In this document: positions 23,350 through 34,413 of the stretch, in pieces
Layout of the letters: each line of letters begins with the position of its first letter
Position numbering within the stretch: the first letter of the stretch is position 1
Origin: Macrotis lagotis
Taxonomy: Eukaryota > Chordata > Mammalia > Peramelemorphia > Peramelidae
Length of the DNA stretch: 64,000 nucleotides
Assembly: GCF_037893015.1 (NCBI RefSeq)
Contig: NC_133662.1
Location: 200,255,050 to 200,319,049, forward strand
Direction: 5' to 3'
Translations under genes and position numbers: made by a program
The notes under the pieces: generated by a model
The model's input: the letters and a program-made list of their open reading frames with translations, nothing else
Databases searched by the model: none
What the model was told of the DNA's origin: nothing

Positions 23350-23945
23350 CTATAAAAGTAATAGCTATCATTTACATAACACCTTAAGGTTTTATCCCAT
23401 TTGGTCTTCACAAAAACCTTATGAAGTAGTTGCTGTTATTATGTTCATTTTGCAGATGAGGAAACTGAATCTAAAAGAGGATAAATAAATTGCATAGGGT
23501 CACATAATTAATATGATCTGAGGAATATACCAATAATAACCATTTGTATCACCCTTAGAAGTTTAGGAAGTCCTTTATAAATATCTAATTTTATCCTCAC
23601 AAACCCTAGGAGATAAGCACTATTATTATCCCCTTACTACAGAAGAGGAAATTGAGGCAGACTAAGGTTAAGTGAGTTGCCCAATCACTTAGTTAAGTAT
23701 GTGAGACTGAATTTGAACTCAGGACTTCCTGACGAGGTCAACTGCCCAACCACTCTATTAGCTAACTAATAATAAACAAAAGTTTTAGATTAGATAGTGT
23801 GGTATGCCACATAAAGCACTGGTCATGATGATCTAGGTTTGAAACCTGCATCAGATATTTAAAATTTGTGTGACCCTGAGCAATCTATAACCTTCCAGAA
23901 TCTCCAATATCTCATTTAAAAAATGGGGATCCACAAGTTTTGTAC
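23350..23945. repeat. Cluster of three old MIR/CORE-SINEs
   Basis: 23350-23520 minus ('tagctatcatttacataaca', 'cagatgaggaaactgaat'). 23535-23765 minus ('tatcctcacaaaccctagg', 'agtgagttgcccaatcac', 'gaactcaggacttcctgac'). 23790-23945 plus ('aaagcactggtcatgatg', 'ctcatttaaaaaatggggat'). Confidence 0.6.
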
Positions 23946-23984
23946 CTTTCTCAGAGGGTTGATGTGAAGTTCAAAAGAGTCAGT

Positions 23985-24380
23985 CAAATTGACCTTCTTG
24001 ATGTTCTTCACACTTGTCATTCCCATTTTGTACTGGCCATTCCCCATTTCTAGAAAGCTCTCCCTCTGAGAAGGCTCCTTATTCCATGGAATCCTCTCCC
24101 TTCAAGATGTTGCCCAAGCTCAACCTTCCCCTTGAATGTTCAACTGCCAATGCCTTCCTTCACTAACTAGGTTGTATTTTTCTGATTTGCACTTTATTCT
24201 ATTTGTATTTGTGTCTTATTCTGTGGGGGTGTGGGTGTGGGTGGGAGAGAGAGAGAGAGTTGTTCTCTCATCCTTCTAGCTAAAGATTATTTCATTGTGT
24301 CTTCATAATTTCAGCACTTAGTGAAGTCCCTAGCACATGGTAGGTTTTAATAAATGTTTCTTAGTTGATGGTTTGAATGA
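23985..24380 (+). repeat. L2 LINE 3' end
   Basis: Landmarks in order: 'cattccccatttctagaaag', 'gttgcccaagctcaacc', 'cacttagtgaagtccctag' and 'aataaatgtttcttagttga'. A TG/GA-rich simple repeat (24222-24259) lies within it. Confidence 0.7.
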
Positions 24381-25190
24381 TTTCTCATAAATAGATGCTT
24401 ATGAAAAAAATTGGCAAAGATCTTGAACAATTTTATCCAAACTACGAAGGACATTTCAGGGGACAGACTAGGATCCAGATTGTAAGGACTTACCCACCTT
24501 GTAAGGACTCCCTACAAATAAATTGTGAATGGTTAAGATTTCCTCAAAAATATTTTCCTTCCTTAAACTCCTTCACAATCTTTGAGAGGTCAAAACTAGA
24601 GGCTGGTCCAAAATTCCACATTATATAAATTGAACTTCTAAAGATTTTTGTCACTTTTTTCCCAGAGAGGAAACAGACCAGGGCTGTTCCACAGAAACTA
24701 AATCACCATTAGGCTATAAATAACAAAGATCCTCTTTACAAGAAACCATGATAGATGTGGGGCCAACACTGGTCTTTTCCTTTCCCACAGTGGTTTTAAA
24801 AGTAATGACCAAGGTGCTTCCAGACAAATTAATTGGCGCCTAGATATGCTGAGGTCACCAGAGTCCAGCCTTCTGTCTGCTATGGAGAGGAGAATCTGTA
24901 TCATTAATGTCAGTGAACAACTCCCTTTTCTTGAGACAGCTATAAAGGAGTATATTGCCTTCTCCCAGCCCCTATAATTGGCACATTTTTCAAAGGTATA
25001 ATGCTAATGTAGGAACAGTCCTAAAGAATGCATATCACAAAGGTGTCTGGTTTTACAAATACTACAGTCACATCTTGCATAGTTTCTTTCCAACAATGTG
25101 GGAAGAGGGCAAAGATTGAGTATCAGAATGAATTTTGCTTTTAAAAAGGGTCTCATACCATGCATGAGTTATCAGTTAAAAGAAAATCCT
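24381..25190. other. No recognisable feature
   Basis: The frames at 24395-24628 (plus) and 24698-24904 (minus) have no known domain and no supporting splice or promoter signal I can see. Confidence 0.4.
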
Positions 25191-25194
25191 GGCT

Positions 25195-25785
25195 AATCCT
25201 GCTCCACAATTCCAAGTGGTGTGCTGGAAAGAGCATTTGAAGTGAGAGGATGTGCTACCTACCTGTGAGACTTTGGGTAAGTCAATTGACCACTGGTCCT
25301 CATTTTCATCATCTAGAAAATGAAAAGGTTAGGTCTCTTCTAGTTCTCATTGCTTTCTATTGACTATAATCTTTATTCTGTTTTCCCATTCATAAGACCC
25401 AGGCATGAGACACAACACATAGTAATGTTTAGTCATGTGGTACAATAAAAAGGGCAAGGTTCTGGGAGCAGAGAACCTGGTTTTAAATCCCAACTCTGAC
25501 CTTTCTGGTGTGACCTTAGTCACTTAACTTTCCAGGTTCTCAACTTCCTTATCTGTAAAATGAAGGGGTTGGACTAGATAAGCTCTAAGGTCCCTTCCAG
25601 CTCTACATCTATGATCTAGCCCATCTCCCTCATTTTACAGGGGAGAAAACTGAGGGGAAGGGATTGGAAGTGACTTACCCACAGTCACACACAAGTAGAA
25701 AGTGTCAGAGATAGGAATTGAACCTGGCTTCTCTGACTCCAGAGTCATTTGCTTTTTCCACTGTACCATATTGCCTCTCTCAATA
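25195..25785. repeat. Cluster of three MIR-type SINE relics
   Basis: 25195-25375 plus ('gctggaaagagcatttgaag'). 25440-25615 plus ('ctgtaaaatgaaggggttg' and 'aaggtcccttccagctcta'). 25620-25785 minus ('cattttacaggggagaaaac', 'gacttacccacagtcacac', 'ttctctgactccagagtc'). Confidence 0.6.
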
Positions 25786-26139
25786 ATGGGTCATGAAGTA
25801 CTATATTCATTAACAACTCTCACCAAATGATGTATTTCTTAAATGGGCACTCCAAGAATAGAAGAGATTTATTACCTTTGGCTTCACTGACATTCAGAGA
25901 ATTCTACAGCGAGAAAAATGTATGGAAAAAAACACTTTTAAACTTTAAAGTTTTATATAAATATTAGGTGTGGTGGTGTTGTTACATCCCAATTACCCTT
26001 AATGCCAAAGGTCATAAAATCCTGCTTTTTCCTGCTTCAAATTTCAACAAACTACCAACTCCATGTTACCTAATGCTTCACCTTCACTTGGAGTCCCTGA
26101 GGTGCAACACCCGATCTGCCACTCATTAAGACCTCCTCC
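25786..26139. other. No recognisable feature
   Basis: Unassigned. Confidence 0.45.
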
Positions 26140-26460
26140 TTATTGTTCAGTCCTGTACCATTCTTTGTAACCCCATTTGGGTGGCAAAGATACTGGAATG
26201 GTTTGGCAATTCCTTCTCCAACTCATTTTATAGATGAGGAAACTGAAGCAAGCAGGGTTAAATGACTTGCCCAGGGTCACACAGGCAGGAAACATCTGGG
26301 GGACTTAGGGAACATTCAGTTTTAAATGCTGATCTAGAATTAGATGTGGCAAAATACATAGAGAGACAGCCTGGAAGTCGGTAAAATGTAGGTTCAAATA
26401 CTGCCTCTGGTACTTCATGTCTGTGTGATTAGCACTTCATCTTTCAGAAATGTTATGGCT
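26140..26460. repeat. MAR1-like SINE (reverse) and old SINE (plus)
   Basis: 26140-26300 minus starts with the reversed tail ('attgttcagtcctgtacc', 'aagatactggaatggtttgg') and ends 'gcccagggtcacacagg'. 26340-26460 plus is a degraded SINE head ('gaagtcggtaaaatgtagg'). Confidence 0.6.
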
Positions 26461-26775
26461 ACTTAGGTTAGTCTTGGTGTCATTTGTTCCTTCTTACCCC
26501 AATTCCTTCTTTATTTCATCATCCTCATTTATTCCCTTACTTTATGGAACCATGACTAGCACTTCCCTGAAATCATAATTGAGTCATATTAGGAAACTCA
26601 GAGAATTTCAGAAAACAATCCAGCAAACAGCCAAAGTTTGAAGAATTTTCTTCCCATAGAGTCACCCTATATAGAAAAGTACACTCCACTCTCAGATCCC
26701 ATTAAGAGTAACTTCCCAATCATACTCAGTCCTCCTCATGGTTGAACTGTTCCTTTGACACTATTAAAAAGAAAT
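26461..26775. other. No recognisable feature
   Basis: Unassigned. Confidence 0.4.
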
Positions 26776-26779
26776 TACT

Positions 26780-26899
26780 AGCAGAAGGACCTGAGTTCAA
26801 ATCCGACCTCAGACACTTAATAATTAACCTAGATATGTGATCTTGGGCAAGTCATTTAACCCCATTGCCTTGCAAAAGCCAAAAACATACAAATTTCTG

Positions 26900-26900
<1 letters not shown>
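26780..26900 (+). repeat. 5'-truncated young SINE
   Basis: Only the 3' two thirds are present, from 'aaggacctgagttcaaatcc' through 'taaccccattgccttgcaaa'. A long (TC)n tract follows directly where an A tail is expected. Confidence 0.8.
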
Positions 26901-26993
<93 letters not shown>

Positions 26994-26998
26994 CCCCC
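26901..26998. repeat. (TC)n microsatellite, ~98 bp
   Basis: Nearly pure (TC)n, broken once by TTCCCCC in the middle and ending in a C-rich block. It produces Ser-Leu or Arg-Glu repeats in three overlapping open frames (26824-27074), which are not genes. Confidence 0.97.
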
Positions 26999-27049
26999 TT
27001 TTTTTCATTTTTTAAAATATGAAATCTTGTCATACTATAGAAGAACCAA

Positions 27050-27370
27050 TTACACTAAAACACTGAACAGGTGAATGGCTAAGAGCATTTCACCCAGGAG
27101 TAAAAGATGTCAGAGACTTGATGGATCCAGGATATTAAGTGAAATATTGCCAATGGAGTGCTAAACTTGTGCCCTGACAACTTCTGGGGTAATAGTTCTA
27201 AGTCTATGATCTAGCAACAGTCACCTCATTTTGCAGAGAAGGAAATTGAGTCCATGGAGGTTATATAATTTTCCTAAGATTACACAACTAGTAAATATTA
27301 AGGTGGGATTTGAACTCAAATCCTTCTACTCCAGAACCAGTGTTCTTTCCTCTGCATCATATTGCCTCCC
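27050..27370 (-). repeat. Unassigned then MIR-type SINE
   Basis: 27215-27370 is a minus-strand MIR relic ('cacctcattttgcagagaag', 'gatttgaactcaaatcc', 'tctgcatcatattgcctccc'). Before it I see nothing. Confidence 0.5.
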
Positions 27371-27550
27371 TTTATATTGCTTTTTTTTTTTTAGTTTTTT
27401 TTGCAAGGCAGTGGGGTTAAGTGGTTTGCCCAAGGCCACACAGCTAGGTAATTATTAAGTGTCTGAGGCTGGATTTGAAGTCAGGTACTCCTGACTCCAG
27501 GACTGGTGCTCTATCCACTGCACCACCTAGCCACCCCTTTATATTGCTTT
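27371..27550 (-). repeat. Young tRNA-derived SINE with 13-bp TSD
   Basis: The body is 27384-27537 in reverse, from a T-rich tail to CACCTAGCCACCCC. TTTATATTGCTTT is perfectly duplicated at 27371-27383 and 27538-27550. The frame at 27231-27458 overlaps it and is not a gene. Confidence 0.93.
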
Positions 27551-27619
27551 CTAATGTGCTGCTTTTATTAACATCTCTCATTGTGTGACTTTGCTATAGA
27601 TCTTGGGATCCTTGGTATA

Positions 27620-27800
27620 TAGCAAAGCAATAGGCAGTGCAGTGTATAAAGTTCCAGGCCTGAAGTGAGGAATTCATCTTCTTGAATTCAAATTCAGCTT
27701 CAAATACTTTCTAGCTGAGTGACCCTGGGTAAATCACTTAACCCCCTTTTGTCTCAGTTCCTTATATGTAAAATGGCCTGGAGAAGGAAATGTTCTTGTA
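27620..27800 (+). repeat. Old MAR1-like SINE
   Basis: 'ggcagtgcagtgtataaag', 'tgaccctgggtaaatcac', then 'gtaaaatggcctggagaag', the start of the MAR1-like tail. Confidence 0.6.
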
Positions 27801-28420
27801 AGTTGGTAGCATCTATTATACTTCTGAAATCATTAAAGCTTAAAACTAAACTAAGATTTTTGGACACCTTTTATTTGGACAAGAATCACCCAGAATAGGC
27901 TTGATGTGGAGGAAGACCCACCTTGATGAGATCTCAGATCCACCGGGGTATGTGATATTTGACTAAGTTTCATCCCCAGGTACTCTTCTGAACCCCTGAA
28001 GCCAATCCAGATACCCAGGTGGCTAAGGGAAGTAATGGAAGGGAAGACAATCAAAACTGAGAATGATCTTTTGTAAAGAATAGTGGGTTCTGTTTTCTTC
28101 CATTAAAGAACACAAATATCTAGTCATCCTATCAGATAGTCAAAAACTGACTCAGGTATGGAATTTAGCAAATTTTTATAGATAGCTTTCAAGAATATTG
28201 CCTTTCTCTGGGGAGAAAATGATATTAATGATGGATAAAACAAATACCATTGCATTTACTGAGGTCACTGACATGCTTTCAAAATATAAAATGGACTTCA
28301 AGACAAATGCCAGTTTTTACCTTTAATCAAGTTTTTTTAATCAGCACAAAAAGAACAGAGCCATACATCCTCAGAATACTCTTGAGAGGAATATGTCCTT
28401 TGAAACAATAACTAAGATGA
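27801..28420. other. No recognisable feature
   Basis: The minus-strand frame at 27851-28054 has no domain I know. The rest is unassigned. Confidence 0.4.
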
Positions 28421-28424
28421 ATTG

Positions 28425-28855
28425 TTGTTCAGTCATGTTTGACTCTTTGTGACCCAAAGTAAAAGTCTCTGATGTTTTCTGGGCAAAGATACTGGAGTGA
28501 TCTGCCATTTTCTTCTTCAGAGTGTTCCCATTTTACAGATGAGAAACTGAAGCACATAAGAGCTAAGTAACTGTCACACAGTTAAGTATCTAAAATCAAA
28601 TCTGAACTCAGATCTTCCTGATTCCAGAACCAGAACGCTATCCACCATTCCACTTAGCTGCTCCAACCATCATATAATGAATAGAAAACTAGGAATCAGG
28701 AGACCAGATTTCTTGTTCAAATTCAGACACTCTGTCTTGGCATTCCATCTCTAACCAATCCCACTTCTGTTTATTTCTGGTAATGATCTTAGACAAATTA
28801 CCTCCATGTTTCTAAGCCTTTGTTTCTTTATCTATTCACTAAATGACCCAAGATA
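28425..28855. repeat. MAR1-like SINE (minus) and MIR relic (plus)
   Basis: 28425-28675 minus is near full length: 'attgttgttcagtcatg' tail, 'aagatactggagtgatctgc', 'cattttacagatgagaaac', then the reversed head 'ccacttagctgctcc'. 28680-28855 plus is a degraded MIR-type copy. Confidence 0.65.
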
Positions 28856-29089
28856 GAGAGGCTAAGGTGAAACCAAATTGCCCAGATTTGTATCTAGACT
28901 CTCCCTTTCTGCTAGTTGATGATGGTCTAAGCAGAACAAAGTAATGGATTCCATCTAACTTCATTTCCATGATTCAGAAGATTATCTGATGATCAAACTT
29001 AGGCAAATGTCAAATGCCACAATGGATCTGTGATCTTATCAATGTGGATGTTCCTCCAATAATACTGACTCATCCATACCTAGGATACA

Positions 29090-29590
29090 TTTGCTTACTC
29101 TCATCTCCCGTTTCAATTTTCCTTCAAACCTCAATACAAGTATGACCTCTTCAACAAACTTTTCCTAAATCCTCCAGTTGTTAATGTTAGATGATGCAGT
29201 GGAGAGAGTACTGGTTTTGGAGTCAATTCTCAGGTCTTCTACCTGAGTTCAAATTTGACTAAGACACTAATAAGCAGTGTGACTCTAGGTAAGTCACTTA
29301 ATCCTACTTTCCTCAGTTTCCTCACCTGTCAAATGAGTTGAAGAAGGAAAGGGCAAGCCACTCCATATCTTTACCAAGAAAACCCCCCAAGAGGTCAAGA
29401 AGGGTCAGACACAACTGAAACAACTGAACAACCACCTTAAGTTACCTTGTATTGGGTTTATCTGTGAACACAGAATGTTCACTGTAGAATGTAAGATGCC
29501 TGAGGGTTTGTATCATTGCATCCCTAGTTAAACTTGCACAACCTGCTCACAGTAGAAATTTTATAAATATTTGTTAAATTGATTAGAACT
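29090..29590 (+). repeat. L2 3' end interrupted by a MAR1-like SINE
   Basis: L2 text before 29190 ('ttccttcaaacctcaatac') resumes after 29440 ('gtaagatgcctgagggtttg', 'aaatatttgttaaattgat'). The SINE between them (about 29190-29435, plus) runs from 'gatgatgcagtggagagag' to 'tgaaacaactgaacaacc'. Confidence 0.65.
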
Positions 29591-30137
29591 GAATTCTGAT
29601 TTTGAGTTCTGTGCTCCTTCCCTGGTGCCATCTCGTCTTTCATTTATTTCTATGTACTTATAATACTATAATACATCTCTTCACTATATGAATACTCACT
29701 TGAGAGACTGTCATCATAGCAGGCAATAGTAATTTTTATATAACTTTTACTCTGCAGTCTACTTTTGCCATTATGGACAAATGCTTCCCCAGAGCAGGCA
29801 GAGTATACCCAGTAAAAATACAGAAAGTCAAAAAGGAAAGAGACAACAATGTAAGGGAGTCAGAAGCCTGGGCCAGGAAATACTGGTTTAAAAGTTTCAG
29901 AAGCCTGAAGATCATAGGAGAAGCAGTTTCAAGTTTTACTGAGGCTTCATCTGCCACCTCAGGAAATAGAAGTTAAACTCTCTAAACTGCCATAAATTCA
30001 AAAAGTATTAACCATCTTATGAAATCATCTGTTAAATGGAGTTTTTTCTCTATTATTTCCATGTTACCCTCACCTCTATGTCTCTTCTCTTTCTGGCAGG
30101 AGATTGAATTGCTCAGCCCTTGCCTCTTGCCACACAT
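29591..30137. other. No recognisable feature
   Basis: Opposing frames at 29736-29976 have no known domain. I see no promoter or splice context worth calling. Confidence 0.4.
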
Positions 30138-30313
30138 CATCTCATTTCTTTTTTTTTTTTTTACAAGGCAAATGGGGTTAAGTGGCTTGCCCAAGGCCAC
30201 ACGGCTAGGTAATTATTAAATGTCTGAGACCGGATTTGAACCCAGGTACTCCTGACTCCAAGACCAGTGCTTTATCCACTATGCCACCTAGCCGCCCCAC
30301 CATCTCATTTCTT
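30138..30313 (-). repeat. Young tRNA-derived SINE with 13-bp TSD
   Basis: The body is 30151-30300 in reverse, from the T-rich tail to GCCACCTAGCCGCCCC. CATCTCATTTCTT is perfectly duplicated at 30138-30150 and 30301-30313. The frames at 29982-30219 overlap it and are shadows. Confidence 0.94.
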
Positions 30314-30735
30314 CTTTCAGTTAATGTATTAACTAAGACATTATTTGTTTGTTATTTCATAATATTTTGGTAAAAAATAATGACTTTGGGGAAATTCTAG
30401 AATATTCATTGTTTTTCCAACACTAAAATGAATGATTATCAAGTTTTTTATACCTGAAATTTTGCTTCAAAGTTTTCATGGATCAGATTATTTTTTTGTT
30501 AATGAAGGATGGTTATATTTTATGCATATAATGAGGACTAGCAATTACAAGGAAATATCTAGCTCAATATCAAGCCTGTATCAAAGCTAGAAATTAAGAG
30601 CCTAATTAATTTAAATAACCCTGAAGATTCAACAAACAAATATTCATGCCAAAGAGTACCTCTCCAAGCCCTCATTTTACTTACTTGTCATGAGGTTCCA
30701 TGGACAGCAGTGATAGCAAGATGCAACCTGACCTT
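30314..30735. other. No recognisable feature
   Basis: Unassigned AT-rich DNA. Confidence 0.45.
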
Positions 30736-30738
30736 GCG

Positions 30739-31018
30739 AGGACAAAGATAGAAACAGAGACAAAGAAAGAACTATAGCCAGAGACAGAGAGAGATGGGGA
30801 AAGAGATATGAGGAGTGGAGAGGGAAAAAGGGGAAGGGAAGAAGGGAGAGACAGAAACAGAAAAAGAAAGAAAGGGGGAAAAGGTAAAGAGTACAATAAG
30901 GAGGAGATAAAGAGGCAAAGTGTGACTTGTGTTTGTGTGAGAGATAGAGAGATAGGGACAGAGAGAGATGAGGGGAGAAAGAAAGAATTGAGGAAGGAGA
31001 GAGAGAGAGCGAGAGCTA
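30739..31018. repeat. Polypurine (GA-rich) tract, ~280 bp
   Basis: The plus strand is strongly purine-biased, built of degenerate GAGA, GGGAA and GAAAG units, with a short GTGTTTGTGTG break near 30929-30939. It generates the two longest open frames in the window (30681-31208 minus, 30808-31218 plus), whose proteins are low-complexity Ser/Leu and Arg/Lys/Glu text. They are not credible genes. Confidence 0.9.
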
Positions 31019-31764
31019 TGATCAGGTTACCATTTTGCCTACCAGAAAAAGTAAGAAAGAGAAAAATATTCTGTGCATATATGTTACCTATAACCTTCCT
31101 ACCTTCTCTTCTAATTAGATTAGTGCAGTCAAACAAAAATTTGCTTCCTTCTTGCTGGCAACTCCAGAACTTACTCTTCAGGTCCTCTAAAGGAAGAAGG
31201 GAAGTCAATACATTCTAGATTCTAAACTAAGTGCCAATTCTGAAGTCATTGAAGGTGTTACCTCACTTTTTTAAAAGGAATGTTTGTTTTGAAACCCAGG
31301 CAATAGTGTCTTATTAGCATTCAAAAATCATTACTTCAAATCAGTCAATGGTCCACTGTTCTTTCTTTTCTGAGAGCTATTATTCTGTCTGGAGTTTCAG
31401 AAAGAGACTGTATCATTATTATTATTATATTACCTCACCCCCTTTTAAATATCTAAAAGATAGTCAAATGTCAGTCAATAATTTGGAGACAAAACAATGG
31501 AAAACTGAAGTTGAAGCACTTTCTTATCTTTAATGTATTATCATTATTATTCTCTACCTATGAACTAGTTTTTACTTTCACATGCATATACAAGTCCTCT
31601 TCTCAAGGTAAAGTACCATGATGAAAATGTTAGGTCTGAGGAGTTAGTGAGTTAAACAATTTTTTTTATTCTAAAAAAAATTTGATAGGAAGTAATAAAG
31701 TTTAAAAGAGGAGAAAGGATAAGAAGTTGTAAATACAGAAATAATTTATTATAATTTATCTTGG
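31019..31764. other. No recognisable feature
   Basis: Unassigned, with a short ATT microsatellite near 31405-31425. Confidence 0.4.
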
Positions 31765-32515
31765 GAGTTAGAGGGTATATATTGGAAAGAATTCCAGGTT
31801 TGGATTCAGAGGACCTTGATGAATATCTTGCTTTTTTCTTATTACCTCTGTGATCTGGTGTAAGCCACTTATAACTCTGGATTATATAAGATGGGGAGGT
31901 TGGACTAAATAATTTCTAAGATTCCTTCCAAAAAAGAGGGAAAAGTATTGTCTTAAAACTCATAATGAAAAAAAAATTTTAAAAACTCATAATGGTTAAC
32001 AGATGATCTTTGTAGAATAAAGATAAAGACTCAATCCTAGAACTGTAAAATCTGAATTCAAATCTTGTCTCTTACAAACTATCCATGTGATCATGGGACA
32101 GTATCTTAATTTCTCAATTTCCCAGGCAAAGATTAGAAATTGGAGACAAGTTACCAAAACACGTAAGGGGAGGAAGTTTCCGCACTGGGTTTTCCATAAA
32201 AAATAAATCACATGTCGGAACACCAAAAAGGAAGGAAAATTGTTAATGGCACAGTATTGAGATAAATTACAGGAAATTTCAGATACAAAACACTCAAGGA
32301 AGTAAGAAACACATTCATTAAGAATCTTCTAGATTAAGTTCCAGATCTGGAGTCAGGAATAACTGAGTTCAAATTCATTTAAACCCTGTTTGCCTCAGTT
32401 TTATTATCTGTCAAATGAGCTGGAGAAGGAAATGGAAAACTACTTCAGTATCTTTGCCAAGAAAATCCCCAAAAGGGGTCATGAAGAATGAGATACAACT
32501 TAAAGATAACTAAAA
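31765..32515 (+). repeat. Three old SINE relics
   Basis: 31765-31950 ('ggtttggattcagagg', 'gggaggttggactaaataat'). 32030-32115 (only 'gaattcaaatcttgtctc' and 'gtgatcatggga' readable). 32330-32515 is a MAR1-like copy ('agatctggagtcaggaataa', 'caaatgagctggagaagg', 'agtatctttgccaagaaaat'). Confidence 0.55.
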
Positions 32516-32599
32516 ATAATAAGCCTGTGTGTCTAATGCTACAAAGAATTCTAAAGTAAACAGACATTTGGAGGGTCTTAGGGGAAAAAAAATACGTAA

Positions 32600-32757
32600 A
32601 TATTACCCTGGAAGGTAGGTGTAATTATTTTCTGTTTGGGGGGTTGAGGAAACTGGGACAGACAAAGCTTAAGTGACTTAGCCAGAGTCAAACACCTAGT
32701 GTCAAATGGATACTTGAATCCAGATCTTCCTAAGGGAACAACATGCTATTGGTCTGT
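32600..32757 (-). repeat. MIR-type SINE relic
   Basis: 'gaggaaactgggacagac', 'aagtgacttagccagagtc', 'gaatccagatcttccta', in reverse CORE-SINE order. Confidence 0.55.
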
Positions 32758-33470
32758 GGCATCATCCTTTATGTCCAAATCCTATACCGATTTTGACCTT
32801 ATTTTGGTATAGGCTGTGAAATGTGAGTCTATGCCAAGTTTTTGTCAAACTATTTTCTAGTTTTCAGCAGTTTTTGTCTAATAGTGAATTCTTATCCTAA
32901 AACTTAATGTCTATGGGTTTGTCAAAAAAATAGATTCCTCTATTTTCCATCATATCTTTTGTATTTGTTTTAATCCATTGGTCTATTACTCTATTTCTTA
33001 ATCAGTACCAGGCAGTTTTGATGACTGCCCCTTTATATTATGGTTTTAGATCTGGAACAACAAGACAATCTTCTTTTGAATTTTTTTCCATCAATTCCTT
33101 TTATATTCTTGACCTTTTGGTGCTCCAGATCAATTGTGTCAATATTTTTCCTGGCTCTATATAAAATAGGTTTTTGGTAGTTTGATTGCTATGGCACCAA
33201 TTAAGTAATTTAAGCCTAATCAAGATAAATTGATGTTTTCCAAAAGTTTAGCTCTAACTTTGTGTGCAAAGTATTTTGCAGTTGTGTTAATACAGTTTCT
33301 GGGTTTGTATTGGGAGGTAGATTCCTGAATATTTTATTTTATCTACATTTCCTTTAATTGAGATTTCCCTATCACTTGCCCTTGGGCTTAGTTGTCCATC
33401 TATAGAAATGCTGAAGATTTAGTTGGGTTTATTTTATAGAGGATCAAACTTTTTATTAGTGTGTGGAACT
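32758..33470 (-). mobile_element. Old L1 ORF2 internal fragment
   Basis: It aligns by eye with the reverse L1 at 39466-40350. Shared blocks include CCTTTATGTCTAAATCCT-like, 'aggcagttttgat', 'ttttagatctgg', 'tagtttgattg', 'atggca' and 'atagaaatgctga'. It is more decayed, lacks both ends, and has no open frame. It covers the part of ORF2 between the RT and the C-terminus. Confidence 0.8.
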
Positions 33471-33489
33471 CCTAGTGAGTACCTACCCT

Positions 33490-33680
33490 CTATCAAGAGG
33501 GTATTCTACAATTAATGAATTCAAAGAGTGGGGGGACAGGAGAAGATGTGTCTAGGAGGTAAGGTGATTTGCATAGGGTCACACCATCAATATGAGTGAA
33601 AGGTAATATTTGAAGTCAAGACTTTCTATATTTCTCAAGTCAGCTCTCTTTCCACACTATGCCACACTTCCTTTCAAAAC
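33490..33680 (-). repeat. MIR-type SINE relic
   Basis: 'gtgatttgcatagggtcaca', 'tttgaagtcaagactttc', 'ctctttccacactatgcca'. Confidence 0.5.
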
Positions 33681-33969
33681 TGTTAAGCAGAATAGAGCCA
33701 GACACCAACCTTACCAAGTCCCTATATAAAAAGAAATTAAGGTAATTCTATCATAGCTACTACTTTATGAAATCCTAACTCTTGGTGAGTAGCACTTTCT
33801 AGATGTTCACTAACCATTTAGTGGGGGGGTGTGCATGCATACATTTATAATGTGTGGATATGTATGTATTTATACATACTATATACTCTCATTATACACA
33901 TAGGTATAATTATATATGTCTAATATACACAAATATATGTGGCTGTTTTATGTATATGTTCAGCTTACT

Positions 33970-34222
33970 TGGCACAGGAGAATACCTAAATTCAGAAAGA
34001 TCTAAGTTCAAATCTAGTTGTGGATATTTATTAGCTATCTGACCCTGGGCAAGTCATTTAACATTTAATTTCTCAATTTCTTTATATGTAAAATGAGGAT
34101 AATAGCACCTATCTCCCTGAGAAGTTGAATGACATTAACTAAGGTCACACAGTCAATATGTATCTGATGGAGAACTTGAACCCATATCTATCTGACTCTG
34201 AGGCCAACCTGTCTATTCACTA
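33970..34222. repeat. Two overlapping MIR-type pieces
   Basis: 33970-34110 is a plus-strand SINE ('ttcaaatctagttgtggata', 'accctgggcaagtcattta', 'tgtaaaatgaggataatagc'). 34140-34222 reads as the minus-strand head ('ctaaggtcacacagtc', 'gaacttgaacccatatc'). From 34022 onward both belong to the left arm of the long inverted repeat. Confidence 0.6.
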
Positions 34223-34413
34223 TAAAAAAAAACTGCCTTTAATAATGCATTCTAAAGTTAGTGATATTTTAGGGTTAATTTAGTTGCCAGGCAAATGCAA
34301 TTTTAGTTTCGGGGATTGGAATTGATAGAGTGAATATTTAGTCATACTTTCAGTTAATGATCATAGGAAAATTTTGGAACCTTGGGGTCTTTGACCTCCT
34401 GGGAATTTCCAGG
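34022..34413 (+). repeat. Left arm of a ~390-bp inverted repeat
   Basis: This segment is matched in reverse complement by 36464-36854, at about 95% identity by eye (roughly 14 substitutions and 4 small indels). The outer part is old SINE sequence. The inner ~190 bp (34223-34413) is not a repeat I recognise, so the match is not just two SINE copies. No gene lies in it. The SINE at the outer edge continues leftward past the arm, which suggests this is the older copy. Confidence 0.93.

Noticed and set aside
26824..27074. Three overlapping frames with Ser-Leu or Arg-Glu repeats
   Set aside because: Translations of the (TC)n microsatellite.
30681..31218. Longest open frames in the window (175 and 136 codons, opposite strands)
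   Set aside because: Both arise from the GA-rich polypurine tract; the proteins are low-complexity with no domain.
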